DNA from: Bacteroidota bacterium | GTDB taxonomy: Bacteria > Bacteroidota > Ignavibacteria > UBA10030 > UBA6906 | Direction of reading: 5' to 3' | Length of the DNA: 53,992 nt | Assembly (NCBI GenBank): GCA_019637975.1 | Contig: JAHBUR010000027.1 | Span: 1-53,992, forward strand | Notes under the pieces: model-generated | What the model was told of the DNA's origin: nothing | The model's database searches: none | Seen by the model: only the letters and a program-made list of their open reading frames with translations | Program-made: the position numbers and the translations under genes | Shown: positions 29,039-37,147 of the stretch, in pieces | How positions within the stretch are numbered: position 1 is the first letter of the stretch | How the letters are laid out: every line of letters starts with the position of its first letter

Positions 29039-29131
29039 TCAAGTCGGGCGAGTGTGAAACGGCGTGAAACCTCTAAACGCCAAAAAAGATACGCCTTTTG
29101 ACACTGGTTTGCAATGAAATTGCTCTGTCGG

Positions 29132-30046
29132 TTATGTGAGTTTTTCACCCGATGTGAGATGGTATCCGCGAAGAAACTCCTCAGTTCCCATTCTCTTGCG
29201 CCCCTCCAGCTGTAATTCACTTATACCAATGAAGTTGTCGGCGGTGCAAACATGCAGCATCTTCCCCTCAACCCGTACGTTTCCGGGTTCTGCATCTGAT
29301 TTTCTGTCGGTAAGCAGCGTCCGGAAAAGTTTGATCACCTTCCCGTTGTGCATAGTGAACGCAGCCGGCAGCGGAGAGAGTCCGCGAATATGATTATGAA
29401 TTTTCTCTGCCGGCTGGTTCCAGTGTATCCTGCAATGCTGTTTGAAGAGCTTCGGAGCGGGAGAAGCTAACGTATCATCTTGTTTGCGCGGAACCGCCTT
29501 TCCCTGTTCAATCAGTCTCACAGTGTGCAACACAATCTCGGCGCCGACTTCGGCAAGCGTATCGTGCAGCGAGCCGGCATCATCGTCCGGCTTGATCGGA
29601 ACGCGGGCCTGCAGCAGCATGGTGCCGGTGTCTACTTTTTCTTCAAGAAAGAATGTCGTCACGCCGGTTTCTTTTTCACCGTTGATGATTGCCCAGTTAA
29701 TCGGCGCTGCGCCGCGGTATTTCGGGAGTAGCGATGCATGAAGATTAAATGAGCCGAGAGATGGAATGGAGAAAATCCCTTTTGGGAGAATTCTGAATGC
29801 AACAACAACGATGAGAGCCGGATGCAATGCCCGGATGGCTGATGTAAATTCGGGGTCGCGGAGAAATTCGGGCTGTAGAACAGGCAGCCCGTGTCTGAGG
29901 GCAACGGATTTGATTGGAGTTGGAGAGAGAATTTGTCCCCTGCCGCGGGGCTTGTCGGGCGCTGTAACGACTGCGGAAATCGGGTAGCCGTTGGCGAGGA
30001 GGATCTCGAGACTCGGGACGGCAAATTCGGACGTCCCCATAAACAC
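29132..30046 (-). CDS. fmt: Methionyl-tRNA formyltransferase
   Basis: Transfers formyl from 10-formyl-THF to initiator Met-tRNA. The 304-residue protein has the Rossmann N-terminal domain with FMGTSEFAVPSLE, the catalytic asparagine-histidine motif GSFNLHASLLPKYRGAAPINWAI, SLHDTLAEVGAEIV, and the C-terminal OB-fold domain with IRGLSPLPAAFT. The start is unclear. The family usually begins Met-x-Ile-Val-Phe-Met-Gly-Thr, but here the equivalent codon is ACA (30053-30055), so GTG at 30046 or ATG at 30040 must serve. A good AGGAG lies 23 bases before the GTG, farther than normal. def is the upstream neighbour (33 bases), the usual pair for initiator formylation and deformylation. Confidence 0.95.
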   Translation of the reverse strand: MFMGTSEFAVPSLEILLANGYPISAVVTAPDKPRGRGQILSPTPIKSVALRHGLPVLQPEFLRDPEFTSAIRALHPALIVVVAFRILPKGIFSIPSLGSFNLHASLLPKYRGAAPINWAIINGEKETGVTTFFLEEKVDTGTMLLQARVPIKPDDDAGSLHDTLAEVGAEIVLHTVRLIEQGKAVPRKQDDTLASPAPKLFKQHCRIHWNQPAEKIHNHIRGLSPLPAAFTMHNGKVIKLFRTLLTDRKSDAEPGNVRVEGKMLHVCTADNFIGISELQLEGRKRMGTEEFLRGYHLTSGEKLT

Positions 30047-30079
30047 AATGTTTGTTGCGACGGGGAAATCTCCTGCAGT

Positions 30080-30700
30080 TTATTGTTCCTGATCCACGAT
30101 ATCGTGCGCACTGACTGTCGGGTAATGCACCTCGAAGAAACCCTTTTCGAGTTTGTTCAGCCTTCCGCGAAGCAACTTCCGTTTGACAACGCCGAGCTTG
30201 TCGATGAAGAGAATTCCGTTAAGGTGATCGATCTCGTGAAGAATCACACGAGCGAGCAATCCGCTTGCTTCAATTTCCTGCAACTTCATATCCACATTTT
30301 TGTATCTGACGCGGATGACTTCGGCCCGATCCACCTCGTCACGGATTTCCGGAATGCTGAGGCAACCTTCCTCCATTTTCGCCGAGCCGGTAGCCGAGAC
30401 GACTTCAGGATTGATGAGGGCGAATTTCTTCGGTTGTCCCGGGTTGATGCTTCGGGGCATCGAGTCGGCGGCTTCTCCCACTCCTTCATGTTTCTTTTCA
30501 TCAACATCGGAAACATCCACGACGATCACACGATCGAGGGAGCCCACCTGATTGGCGGCAAGCCCTACACCGTTGGCGTGATGCATTGTTTCAAACATGC
30601 AGTCAACGAAGGTCTTCATGTTCTCGTCAACCGCCCTTACGGGTTTTGCCCGTTTGCGCAATACCGGTTGACCGTATATGTAGATGGGTAAGATTGCCAA
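30080..30700 (-). CDS. def: Peptide deformylase
   Basis: Metalloenzyme that removes the N-formyl group from new proteins. All three motifs are present in the 206-residue chain: GVGLAANQVG (44-53), EGCLS (111-115, metal ligand Cys113) and HEIDH (155-159, two histidine ligands and the catalytic glutamate). A central insert near residues 64-90 (DVDEKKHEGVGEAADSMPRS) is longer than in E. coli Def but seen in other bacteria. The start is TTG at 30700; no ATG or GTG is in frame upstream. It is followed by fmt at 33 bases. Confidence 0.96.
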   Translation of the reverse strand: MAILPIYIYGQPVLRKRAKPVRAVDENMKTFVDCMFETMHHANGVGLAANQVGSLDRVIVVDVSDVDEKKHEGVGEAADSMPRSINPGQPKKFALINPEVVSATGSAKMEEGCLSIPEIRDEVDRAEVIRVRYKNVDMKLQEIEASGLLARVILHEIDHLNGILFIDKLGVVKRKLLRGRLNKLEKGFFEVHYPTVSAHDIVDQEQ

Positions 30701-30755
30701 TGTACAATCCCGAATCGTTGTCTATTTCCACATCAATATAGTGTGCAGCCTGAAC

Positions 30756-31409
30756 TTATTCAATTACCCGGCGTGCACCGACAAATCGCCGTTTGTAATA
30801 TGTGCTTTCAAGAGTTGAAAGTGTAACCCCTTCAATCACACTGGCGTGCGCAAACACGCCATCTTCAATATAAATGCCTACATGAGATGGCGAACGTCCT
30901 GTAGTGTTGAAGAACACGAGGTCGCCAAACCGGAGATTTCGTTTCTGAACTTCGCTGCCCACGCGGAATTGCTCCGCTGTTGATCGCGGGAGCAACTTGC
31001 CGGCGGCATTTTTGTACACCTGGCACGTATAACCCGAACAATCAATCCCGTTTCGTGAATTGCCCCCATAGGAATACTCCGCACCAAGATACCGCACAAC
31101 TTCGAGAAGGAAGTTATCGCGATTCAGGCCTTCGGGAATACTTGCGTCATATTCTTCCGACGAGCCGAGTTGGCTGAGAACTTCAGGCGATACCTTCCTG
31201 TCATCTTCACGGGCGCTTTCTCTTCGGATCTTTGTGATGAACTTGAACTCATCCTCTTCCTGAATGACCCCGAGTCTCTTCTCACCTTCATATTCTCCCC
31301 GTGTCGGGATGGAACCGGCGCATCCTCCCAGTACGAGCATGACAAGAACGCCGGCCGAGACCGGCAGGGCTGCATTGAACCACGAATTCAAAATTACGGT
31401 TTGGAACAT
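30756..31409 (-). CDS. NlpC/P60 family lipoprotein
   Basis: Envelope lipoprotein of 217 residues with a peptidoglycan endopeptidase fold. The leader ends in a lipobox, LVLGGC, near residue 30. The C-terminal domain has the catalytic cysteine in NGIDCSGYTCQVY, the catalytic histidine in SPSHVGIYIEDG and a third polar position in FAHAS. The middle (residues 35-95) is charged and probably a linker. The expected substrate is the bond in murein stem peptides, cut in the periplasm. GGGAG lies 3 bases before the ATG. It sits between the sigma factor and def genes with gaps of 64 and 55 bases, so it is probably transcribed on its own or read through weakly. Confidence 0.93.
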   Translation of the reverse strand: MFQTVILNSWFNAALPVSAGVLVMLVLGGCAGSIPTRGEYEGEKRLGVIQEEDEFKFITKIRRESAREDDRKVSPEVLSQLGSSEEYDASIPEGLNRDNFLLEVVRYLGAEYSYGGNSRNGIDCSGYTCQVYKNAAGKLLPRSTAEQFRVGSEVQKRNLRFGDLVFFNTTGRSPSHVGIYIEDGVFAHASVIEGVTLSTLESTYYKRRFVGARRVIE

Positions 31410-31448
31410 CTCTCCCTGAATGCGTTGTGCCTTTCCTGTGCAAAAGGC

Positions 31449-31470
31449 AAAGCCTCCCGCGGGAGGCTTT
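31449..31470 (-). terminator. Intrinsic terminator after the sigma factor gene
   Basis: A perfect 22-base palindrome (AAAGCCTCCC / GGGAGGCTTT around a central CG), 4 bases after the sigma factor stop, followed on the minus strand by GCCTTTTG. It ends the deoB-to-sigma transcript. Confidence 0.85.
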
Positions 31471-31473
31471 GAT

Positions 31474-32331
31474 TCAGCCCAAGTACGCTCGCAATTGCTT
31501 GCTGCGCGAAGCGTGACGCAGCCGCCGGATGGCCTTTTCTTTTATCTGGCGGACTCGCTCACGCGTCAGCTTGAATTTCTCGCCAATCTCTTCGAGCGTG
31601 AGCGAGTGTTCACGCCCGAGCCCGAAGTAGAGCCGGATAACCTCGGCCTCCCGGTCGCTCAAAGTCGAGAGCGCCCGCTCCACTTCCTTGCTCAGCGATT
31701 CTTTCATCAACTCGGAATCGGGAGAGGGCTGACGCTCATCTTGAATAACATCAAGAAGACGGTTATCCTCACCCTGAGCGAAAGGGGCATCCATCGAAAG
31801 ATGGCGTCCTGAGATCTTCAATGTATCGGAGACCTCGAACAATGACATATCCAACTCTTCGGCGAGTTCGCTTGCACTCGGTTCGCGTTCGAATTCCTGT
31901 TCAAGCGTGCTGAATGCCTTGCCGATTTTGTTCAACGCGCCTACACGATTCAGAGGCAAGCGGACAATGCGGGATTGTTCGGCCAGCGCTTGAAGAATCG
32001 ACTGCCGAATCCACCACACGGCGTAGGAGATGAATTTGAATCCGCGTGTCTCGTCAAATCGTTTCGCCGCTTTAATGAGGCCGAGGTTTCCTTCGTTAAT
32101 CAAATCTCCGAGCGAGAGTCCCTGGTTTTGGTACTGCTTCGCGACGCTCACGACAAAGCGAAGATTCGCTTTTGTCAGCTTTTCGAGCGCCCGCTGGTCT
32201 CCCTTCTTTATGCGTTGTGCGAGATCAATCTCTTCGTCAGACTTCAGCAAATCGACCTTACCAATCTCCTGAAGATATTTGTCAAGAGACTGGCTTTCGC
32301 GATTGGTATATTGTTTTGCTGCTTTACCCAT
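31474..32331 (-). CDS. rpoD: Primary sigma factor RpoD/SigA, short Bacteroidota type
   Basis: Sigma70-family factor of 285 residues. It lacks region 1.1 and starts directly with region 1.2 ([21 protein letters not shown]), the pattern of the housekeeping factor in Bacteroidota. Regions 2.1-2.4 ([53 protein letters not shown]), region 3 and region 4.2 ([30 protein letters not shown]) are complete. It directs RNA polymerase to most promoters. AAGGAG lies 5 bases upstream of the ATG. It is the last gene of a run that starts at deoB (29 bases after the EutN gene), an unusual place for a housekeeping sigma gene. Confidence 0.95.
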   Translation of the reverse strand: MGKAAKQYTNRESQSLDKYLQEIGKVDLLKSDEEIDLAQRIKKGDQRALEKLTKANLRFVVSVAKQYQNQGLSLGDLINEGNLGLIKAAKRFDETRGFKFISYAVWWIRQSILQALAEQSRIVRLPLNRVGALNKIGKAFSTLEQEFEREPSASELAEELDMSLFEVSDTLKISGRHLSMDAPFAQGEDNRLLDVIQDERQPSPDSELMKESLSKEVERALSTLSDREAEVIRLYFGLGREHSLTLEEIGEKFKLTRERVRQIKEKAIRRLRHASRSKQLRAYLG

Positions 32332-32360
32332 TCTTCTCCTTGATGTTCAAAAACTCGAAA

Positions 32361-32636
32361 TCAGAGATCTGCTTCTCTGTCAATTCTGTCTATAATTCCC
32401 ACAATGCTTGCATCAACCGGCGCCATCTCGACCGGAAGCGGGATGACGGCCTCCCTGGCAGTGATATACATTACCGTTTCGCCAGGCCCTGCGCCTACTG
32501 TATCTACTGCTACGATAGGGTCGCCGGTTTTTTCACGTTTGCCGTTCAGCGGCTGGATGAATTGCAGCTTGAAACTTTGCAGGTTCTCATCCTTGCGTGT
32601 TGCCCAAACAGTCCCTATGACTTCTGCTAAAAACAT
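32361..32636 (-). CDS. EutN/CcmL family microcompartment vertex protein (copy 2)
   Basis: A 91-residue member of the BMC-P family (Pfam EutN_CcmL). Such proteins form pentamers that cap the vertices of bacterial microcompartments. The chain reads LAEVIGTVWATRKDENL at the start, IVAVDTVGAGPGETVMYIT in the middle and IVGIIDRID at the end, the family pattern. It is a paralog of the gene 2 bases upstream and shares GTVWATRKDE with it. No hexameric BMC-H or trimeric BMC-T shell gene is in the window, so any compartment must be assembled with genes elsewhere. It lies 29 bases before the sigma factor gene. Confidence 0.92.
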   Translation of the reverse strand: MFLAEVIGTVWATRKDENLQSFKLQFIQPLNGKREKTGDPIVAVDTVGAGPGETVMYITAREAVIPLPVEMAPVDASIVGIIDRIDREADL

Positions 32637-32638
32637 TT

Positions 32639-32908
32639 CTACCCCGTGACGTCAATCTTGTCAACAACGGCCATGATGACGGCATCCACGGGTTTGTTCT
32701 TTGTCAGTATTGTTTGCCGCGCCGAGCTGCCGCTGCACATCAACACGACATCACCGACACCTGCCTGTACGGTATCCACCGCAACCACGAATGTGTCTTT
32801 CAGCCTGTAATCGAGATCGAGATGCTTGACGATTTGAAACTTCATGCCGACAAGCTCCTCATCTTTGCGGGTTGCCCATACGGTACCAACAACTTTGCCC
32901 AGTATCAT
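32639..32908 (-). CDS. EutN/CcmL family microcompartment vertex protein (copy 1)
   Basis: An 89-residue BMC-P pentamer-forming protein. It starts MILGKVVGTVWATRKDEELVGMK, continues through VVAVDTVQAGVGDVVLMCSGSSAR and ends VDAVIMAVVDKIDV, matching EutN/CcmL over its full length. It contains CSGSSAR, a loop common near the pentamer pore in EutN homologs. The two paralogs are only moderately similar outside the N-terminal strand, so they may form distinct or mixed pentamers. It follows the PIN toxin gene by 27 bases and is part of the run starting at phosphopentomutase. Confidence 0.92.
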   Translation of the reverse strand: MILGKVVGTVWATRKDEELVGMKFQIVKHLDLDYRLKDTFVVAVDTVQAGVGDVVLMCSGSSARQTILTKNKPVDAVIMAVVDKIDVTG

Positions 32909-32935
32909 AGTTCACTCATATTGATGCGTGCAACA

Positions 32936-33367
32936 TCAGCGCTGCACTGTTCTGAGAATCTCCTGACCCGATTTCCCCTCTGCAATGAGTTTTGTCGGAA
33001 CAACAACGAGGCCTCTTATGCCCTTGAAATCCTTTCTCCTGTCTGTCAAAAGGGGGAGCCTGCTTTCGATACAGAGTCCTGCAATCAGAATATTCCAGCG
33101 ATCTGCCTTCTTGTTTGATGCCATTAGTTCGCCGTATTTACGGGCGTTTTTGGGATTCAAGCCCAACACCTTCATCGCCGCCATCGAGTCTTCAACGATG
33201 TTCTTCTCTTCTTCCGACTTTGCCATCGCAAACAATTCGATTGCCTGATACGCCGTTGTGTAGCAGAAGAACCTGCCCATTGCGAGACGAAGCACGGAAT
33301 GAGAATTCTTCGTTGTCAAGTGTTCGAGCAGGACGTCTGTATGAACCACAATCTTCGGGACACTCAA
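32936..33367 (-). CDS. PIN domain protein, VapC-like
   Basis: A 143-residue PIN-fold protein, probably a toxin RNase of a type II toxin-antitoxin pair. The four acidic positions expected of the active site are present: Asp11 (VHTDVLLEHL), Glu44 (AIELFAMAK), Asp89 (KADRWNILIAG) and Asp109 (LPLLTDRRKDF). It overlaps the upstream antitoxin-like gene by 4 bases, the usual arrangement. Targets would be tRNA, rRNA or mRNA, depending on subgroup; this cannot be read from sequence. It lies inside a run of metabolic and shell-protein genes. Confidence 0.88.
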   Translation of the reverse strand: MSVPKIVVHTDVLLEHLTTKNSHSVLRLAMGRFFCYTTAYQAIELFAMAKSEEEKNIVEDSMAAMKVLGLNPKNARKYGELMASNKKADRWNILIAGLCIESRLPLLTDRRKDFKGIRGLVVVPTKLIAEGKSGQEILRTVQR

Positions 33368-33654
33368 AGGGCCGCCTCTTTTCGGCGTCGCCCGTTCGAT
33401 GCTCGTTTCGCCAGCGTTCCTTGACTCAGCAAGAACTTGATTACCTGTTCCCGCGTTTCAAGTTGCAGAGCTGAAATCCGTTCTATCTCCCCTTCGGTTA
33501 CGTTGTTTTTCTTGAGACGGTCGCTGATCTCCTTCCTCTCCAAAAGAACATGGAGCTTCGAGCCGGAGAATCTCTCGGCTATTTCCCGCGGAACGGCGAT
33601 CGTACCGTCCTGTTCCAAAAAGCAATCAAACTCTTGCACGGATTTCTTCTCCAC
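33364..33654 (-). CDS. Antitoxin-like protein paired with PIN toxin
   Basis: A 96-residue protein of no firm family. The segment EFDCFLEQDGTIAVPREIAERFSG resembles the swapped-hairpin DNA-binding region of AbrB/MazE antitoxins (D-G-x-I-x-V-P). The rest is helical and charged, ending in a basic tail (RASNGRRRKEAAL), consistent with a toxin-binding and DNA-binding antitoxin. The start is GTG at 33654, directly after the deoB stop with no gap, so it is translationally coupled to deoB. Its 4-base overlap with the PIN gene supports the antitoxin role. It could instead be a stand-alone regulator. Confidence 0.72.
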   Translation of the reverse strand: MEKKSVQEFDCFLEQDGTIAVPREIAERFSGSKLHVLLERKEISDRLKKNNVTEGEIERISALQLETREQVIKFLLSQGTLAKRASNGRRRKEAAL

Positions 33655-34836
33655 TTACATCACCTCGCCCAGAAAGCTTGTCCCCGCAAGATTGTTCCTT
33701 ACATCAAAAAAATCCGCCACGGTTTGCCCGATATCCGCAAATGTTGATCGCGTTCCGATGTTGCTGCCCGGCTGCTTCGACTTTGCAAAGCACAACACCG
33801 GAACATATTCGCGTGAATGATCCGTGCTCGGCGTAACAGGATCGTTGCCGTGATCCGCCGTGAGAACCAACAGATCGTCGTTGCCGAGCGTTCCGAGAAT
33901 GCGGGGAAGTTCCTTGTCGAACGCCTCCAACGCCTTGGCCATCCCCAGCGGGTCGTTGCGATGACCGTACAATGTATCGAAATCCACCAGATTTGTGAAA
34001 ATGAACCCCTGTTGTATTCTGGAAGACTCCGAGATTATCGCCGCGATGCCTTCGTCATTGCTTTTCGTGTGAATCTTCTTCGCCAAACCTCTTCCAGCAA
34101 ACAGATCATCGACTTTCCCGATGCTGACGGTTTCGATACCCTCATGGGTCAGGAGGTCCAAAATCGTGATCCCGGCCGGCGGCAGCGAAAAATCACGCCG
34201 GTTGGTTGTACGAGTGAAATGGCCTTCTGTTCCAACAAACGGCCGGGCAATCACACGCCCGACTGAAAAATCGCCGACACAGACTTCATTACGTGTCCGT
34301 TCACACATTTCATATAACTGTGGAAGCGGAATCACTTCCTCATGAGCCGCAATCTGAAACACGGAATCCGCCGAGGTATACACAATCGGAAAACCTGTTC
34401 GTACATGCTCGTTGCCGAGCTCTTCGATGATTGCGGTACCGGATGCTGTTTTGTTTCCTAAATACCCCTTACTGCCTGTACGCTTGCAGAACTGTTTCAG
34501 CAGGGAATCGGGAAACCCGTTCGGGAATGTCGGAAACTCCCTCTCAAGAATAAGTCCCGCCAACTCCCAATGTCCCGTCGTGCTATCTTTTCCTTTCGAC
34601 ACTTCAGCCATTTTTCCAAAACTCGCCAGCGGCCTTGCCGAAGGTTTGACGCCTTTGATTGACGCAATGTTTCCCAAGCCGAGTGACTGAAGATTAGGAA
34701 GATGCAGCCCTCCGACAGCTTCTGCGGTATTGGATAACGTATTGCTTCCTTCGTCGGCATAGCGGTGTGCATCCGGAAGCTCCCCGATTCCGACTCCGTC
34801 GAGAATAATCAATACGAGTTTGCGTTGTGCTGAAAT
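33655..34836 (-). CDS. deoB: Phosphopentomutase
   Basis: Interconverts (deoxy)ribose-1-phosphate and (deoxy)ribose-5-phosphate in nucleoside breakdown; two-metal enzyme of the alkaline phosphatase superfamily. The chain has LDGVGIGELPDA at the N-terminus, GKDSTTGHWELAG with the phosphorylated threonine, and TADHGNDP and STDHSREYVPVL near the C-terminus as metal sites. The start is odd. The only standard codon in frame is TTG at 34812, which would drop part of the first strand. ATT at 34836, 7 bases after GGAG, would give the usual N-terminus (SAQRKLVLIILDG) and is directly downstream of an in-frame stop, so ATT initiation is plausible. It leads the run to the antitoxin, PIN, EutN and sigma genes. 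Confidence 0.9.
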   Translation of the reverse strand: MSAQRKLVLIILDGVGIGELPDAHRYADEGSNTLSNTAEAVGGLHLPNLQSLGLGNIASIKGVKPSARPLASFGKMAEVSKGKDSTTGHWELAGLILEREFPTFPNGFPDSLLKQFCKRTGSKGYLGNKTASGTAIIEELGNEHVRTGFPIVYTSADSVFQIAAHEEVIPLPQLYEMCERTRNEVCVGDFSVGRVIARPFVGTEGHFTRTTNRRDFSLPPAGITILDLLTHEGIETVSIGKVDDLFAGRGLAKKIHTKSNDEGIAAIISESSRIQQGFIFTNLVDFDTLYGHRNDPLGMAKALEAFDKELPRILGTLGNDDLLVLTADHGNDPVTPSTDHSREYVPVLCFAKSKQPGSNIGTRSTFADIGQTVADFFDVRNNLAGTSFLGEVM

Positions 34837-34905
34837 TGTTTATCTCCGGTTCCAAGCGCCCCCTTCGTTGAAGGGGTTAACATTTCCTGAAATGCAGATG
34901 GTACC

Positions 34906-34932
34906 TCTTCACACACTTCTGATGTGAAGAGT
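34906..34932 (-). terminator. Hairpin after the small zinc-binding protein gene
   Basis: Perfect 9 bp stem CTCTTCACA / TGTGAAGAG with a 9-base loop, 8 bases past the stop at 34941. No T-run follows, so termination may be weak or rho-assisted. A second hairpin, CCCCTTC/GAAGGGG (34860-34876), lies further downstream, just before deoB. Confidence 0.5.
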
Positions 34933-34940
34933 TCAGAGAA

Positions 34941-35138
34941 TCAGTTGTAGACCATCTTCTCGTTGCATTTACAGACGTTTACGCGACGTTCATTGAACTT
35001 CACGCTGCTCGTCGTTTTTGATTGCTCGGATGAGACAAAGAGTAAAGGTTGGAAAATTGTGCCGCAAACAGGGCATTTTGAGCCCTTTTGTGCAGCGGCT
35101 TTTGCCGCTTTGTCGGCGAAGGATTGTTGTTTTGCCAT
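34941..35138 (-). CDS. Small zinc-ribbon-like protein
   Basis: A 65-residue basic protein with a CPVCG knuckle at residues 22-26 and a CKC pair near residue 57, spaced like a small zinc ribbon. The start MAKQQSFADKAAKAAAQKG is lysine- and alanine-rich and probably helical. AGGA lies at normal distance from the ATG. I do not recognise a named family; similar tiny zinc proteins are common in this bacterial group and may bind nucleic acid. It stands between the GAF/GGDEF gene and deoB. Confidence 0.72.
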   Translation of the reverse strand: MAKQQSFADKAAKAAAQKGSKCPVCGTIFQPLLFVSSEQSKTTSSVKFNERRVNVCKCNEKMVYN

Positions 35139-35188
35139 GGCTGTTCCTGATTATTTCGAAAATACAATTTCTTGTTGATAGATCAAGT

Positions 35189-37147
35189 CTAAAATATGCG
35201 AACAAGGTTTCCGCCGCTTTCGATTGCCTTGTGCAACACTTGCGATGTTCCTGCAACCAGTTCATCTTTCTTCATCCCGCTGTTCAGTCCGCAAACGCCA
35301 ACACTGACCGTTACCGAACAACTCAATCCGCCCAATACGATGATATTGCTGGCGATATGCTTGCGCACTTTCTCGGCCCACAAATAGGCATCGTTGGCCG
35401 TTGTATTCATGAGAATAACATTCAGCGTGTTTGCGTCCATACGTCCAATCACGTCGTACGGCTCGATGTTGGCCCGGACAAGTCCGGCAACCTGATTCAG
35501 AATTCCGTCAAATCCGTCTTTACCGTAGCGGTTCAGATGTTCCTGCATACCGTCGACGGCAATGGAAACCATCGAGAGTTCCGTTCCGAAATCCTCAGCC
35601 CGCTGTACTTCCTCTTCAAGTTTCTTGTTGAAGTGTTTTCTCGTCAACGAGCCCGTCGTCTGATCGACGGAGATGAACTCCTTCACGAGATCGTTCATAT
35701 ACAGCACTTCGAGCAACTCGGCGGCAGTTTCGACCAGACGGTAGATGGTTTCCGCTTCGTTTGGGGAAAATTGAAACTTGTTGCCGCTTTCGAGTGTCAA
35801 CGCGCCGTAGCAACGATTCAACGAACTGATCGGCACACAGAGAAACGAGCCCCGAAGCGAAATCGTCTCGTCCGACGAAAACCGAATCTGTGGCACCGAC
35901 TCCAGATCGGTGATATGCGTCAGCGAGTTTGAACGTATTGACTTCCCGACAATGCTGTCGCTGAAATCAACAGCATCGTTCGGCTCGGGATACGACATGC
36001 CGTTCCTGTTCACAACATTCTGCACCGCCCAACTGTTCAGTTCCTCGGAGTACATCGTGATTGCGAGAACATCCCAATTCAGCAACTTGCCTGCTTCTTC
36101 CGCGAGGGAGTCCAGAATCGTCTGCTCGCTGCGATCCGACTTGACCCGATCCTGAAGCCGCCGAATCGACGTCAGAACTTCGGAATCAAGCAGCAGGTCG
36201 TACTTGTTTGTGTAACTTTTGATAAGGGCGGAAACAACCTTCGTAAACTGACCCATCATCGAGAGAGTTTCGGCACCGAATGCGTCTTCCGCTTTGCTGT
36301 CGGCGACGATAACCCCCTCAGGCAACTGCTCGCCGTTGTTTTGGCCTGTAAGATAAAACACCGGAACAACTATCAGCGATTTGATGCCTTCTCCGACAAT
36401 GTAGTGTCGGACCAGCTCCTTTTCTGCAAGAGGGGAAATTCTTCCCAACACTTGAGGCTTGCCGGTTCGCGCAACCTGACTCACGACATCCTCGTCAATC
36501 GAGTAGCGCTTCACGAGCATGAAGTTTGTGCTGTTTGTGATTCTCGCTTCCAGCACCATTTGCTGCTTCTCGCGGTTTGCCCAGAAAAACGCCACCGAAT
36601 TGGCAAACAACACATCCTTCATCGCCGCCAGAAGCTTATTCAGCAGAAAATTGAACTCGCTTCGCGGCTCCGTTTCGTTCCGGAATATATCGGACTCCAG
36701 GTCAAAGAAGTCCGAAATATCAAATTCTTTCGGTTTCTCTTCCTTCGCCAACACAACAGGTTGAACTGTTCTTGTCGAAGGAACAACTGCCTCCTCCTGT
36801 GTAATCTCCTTCACAACATATCCGGCAGCGGATGTCGGTTGGAAATCATCGAAGAGCAGCGTTTTCATGTCCCCTTCAGATTGTGAATACAATTCCTCTT
36901 GTGTAGTTTCACCTTGCCGTTTTGCACGTTGCGGCCTGTTTCCCGGATCAAACACACCATCACGCTTCAGCACGTAAAGCAAATACGCCGCAAGAACAAG
37001 TGCCCCGATGCCGCTGACAATTCGCCCCACCGGCGAACCAAGAAAAAGACCAATGATGAGCGTACTGAAAATAGCCAGCGCAATAATGCCTTGGACGGTG
37101 CGAATCTTCTTCCAAATCAATTCAGCCATTGCGGGCAACGCCACCAT
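35189..37147 (-). CDS. Membrane protein with two GAF-like domains and degenerate GGDEF domain
   Basis: About 652 residues from ATG at 37147; a longer frame to TTG at 37228 exists, as does a shorter start at 37129, and none has a good ribosome site. Two transmembrane helices (GIIALAIFSTLIIGLFLG and VSGIGALVLAAYLLYVL) precede a charged linker, a first GAF-like domain (FNFLLNKLLAAMKDVLFANSVAFFW), a second GAF-like domain (LNWDVLAITMYS) and a C-terminal diguanylate-cyclase fold (DQTTGSLTRKHFNKKLEEE). The active-site motif expected as GG(D/E)EF is replaced by GRMDANTLNVIL. Cyclase activity is therefore unlikely; a GTP- or ligand-sensing role is more probable. It does not obviously form an operon with its neighbours. 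Confidence 0.85.
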   Translation of the reverse strand: MVALPAMAELIWKKIRTVQGIIALAIFSTLIIGLFLGSPVGRIVSGIGALVLAAYLLYVLKRDGVFDPGNRPQRAKRQGETTQEELYSQSEGDMKTLLFDDFQPTSAAGYVVKEITQEEAVVPSTRTVQPVVLAKEEKPKEFDISDFFDLESDIFRNETEPRSEFNFLLNKLLAAMKDVLFANSVAFFWANREKQQMVLEARITNSTNFMLVKRYSIDEDVVSQVARTGKPQVLGRISPLAEKELVRHYIVGEGIKSLIVVPVFYLTGQNNGEQLPEGVIVADSKAEDAFGAETLSMMGQFTKVVSALIKSYTNKYDLLLDSEVLTSIRRLQDRVKSDRSEQTILDSLAEEAGKLLNWDVLAITMYSEELNSWAVQNVVNRNGMSYPEPNDAVDFSDSIVGKSIRSNSLTHITDLESVPQIRFSSDETISLRGSFLCVPISSLNRCYGALTLESGNKFQFSPNEAETIYRLVETAAELLEVLYMNDLVKEFISVDQTTGSLTRKHFNKKLEEEVQRAEDFGTELSMVSIAVDGMQEHLNRYGKDGFDGILNQVAGLVRANIEPYDVIGRMDANTLNVILMNTTANDAYLWAEKVRKHIASNIIVLGGLSCSVTVSVGVCGLNSGMKKDELVAGTSQVLHKAIESGGNLVRIF

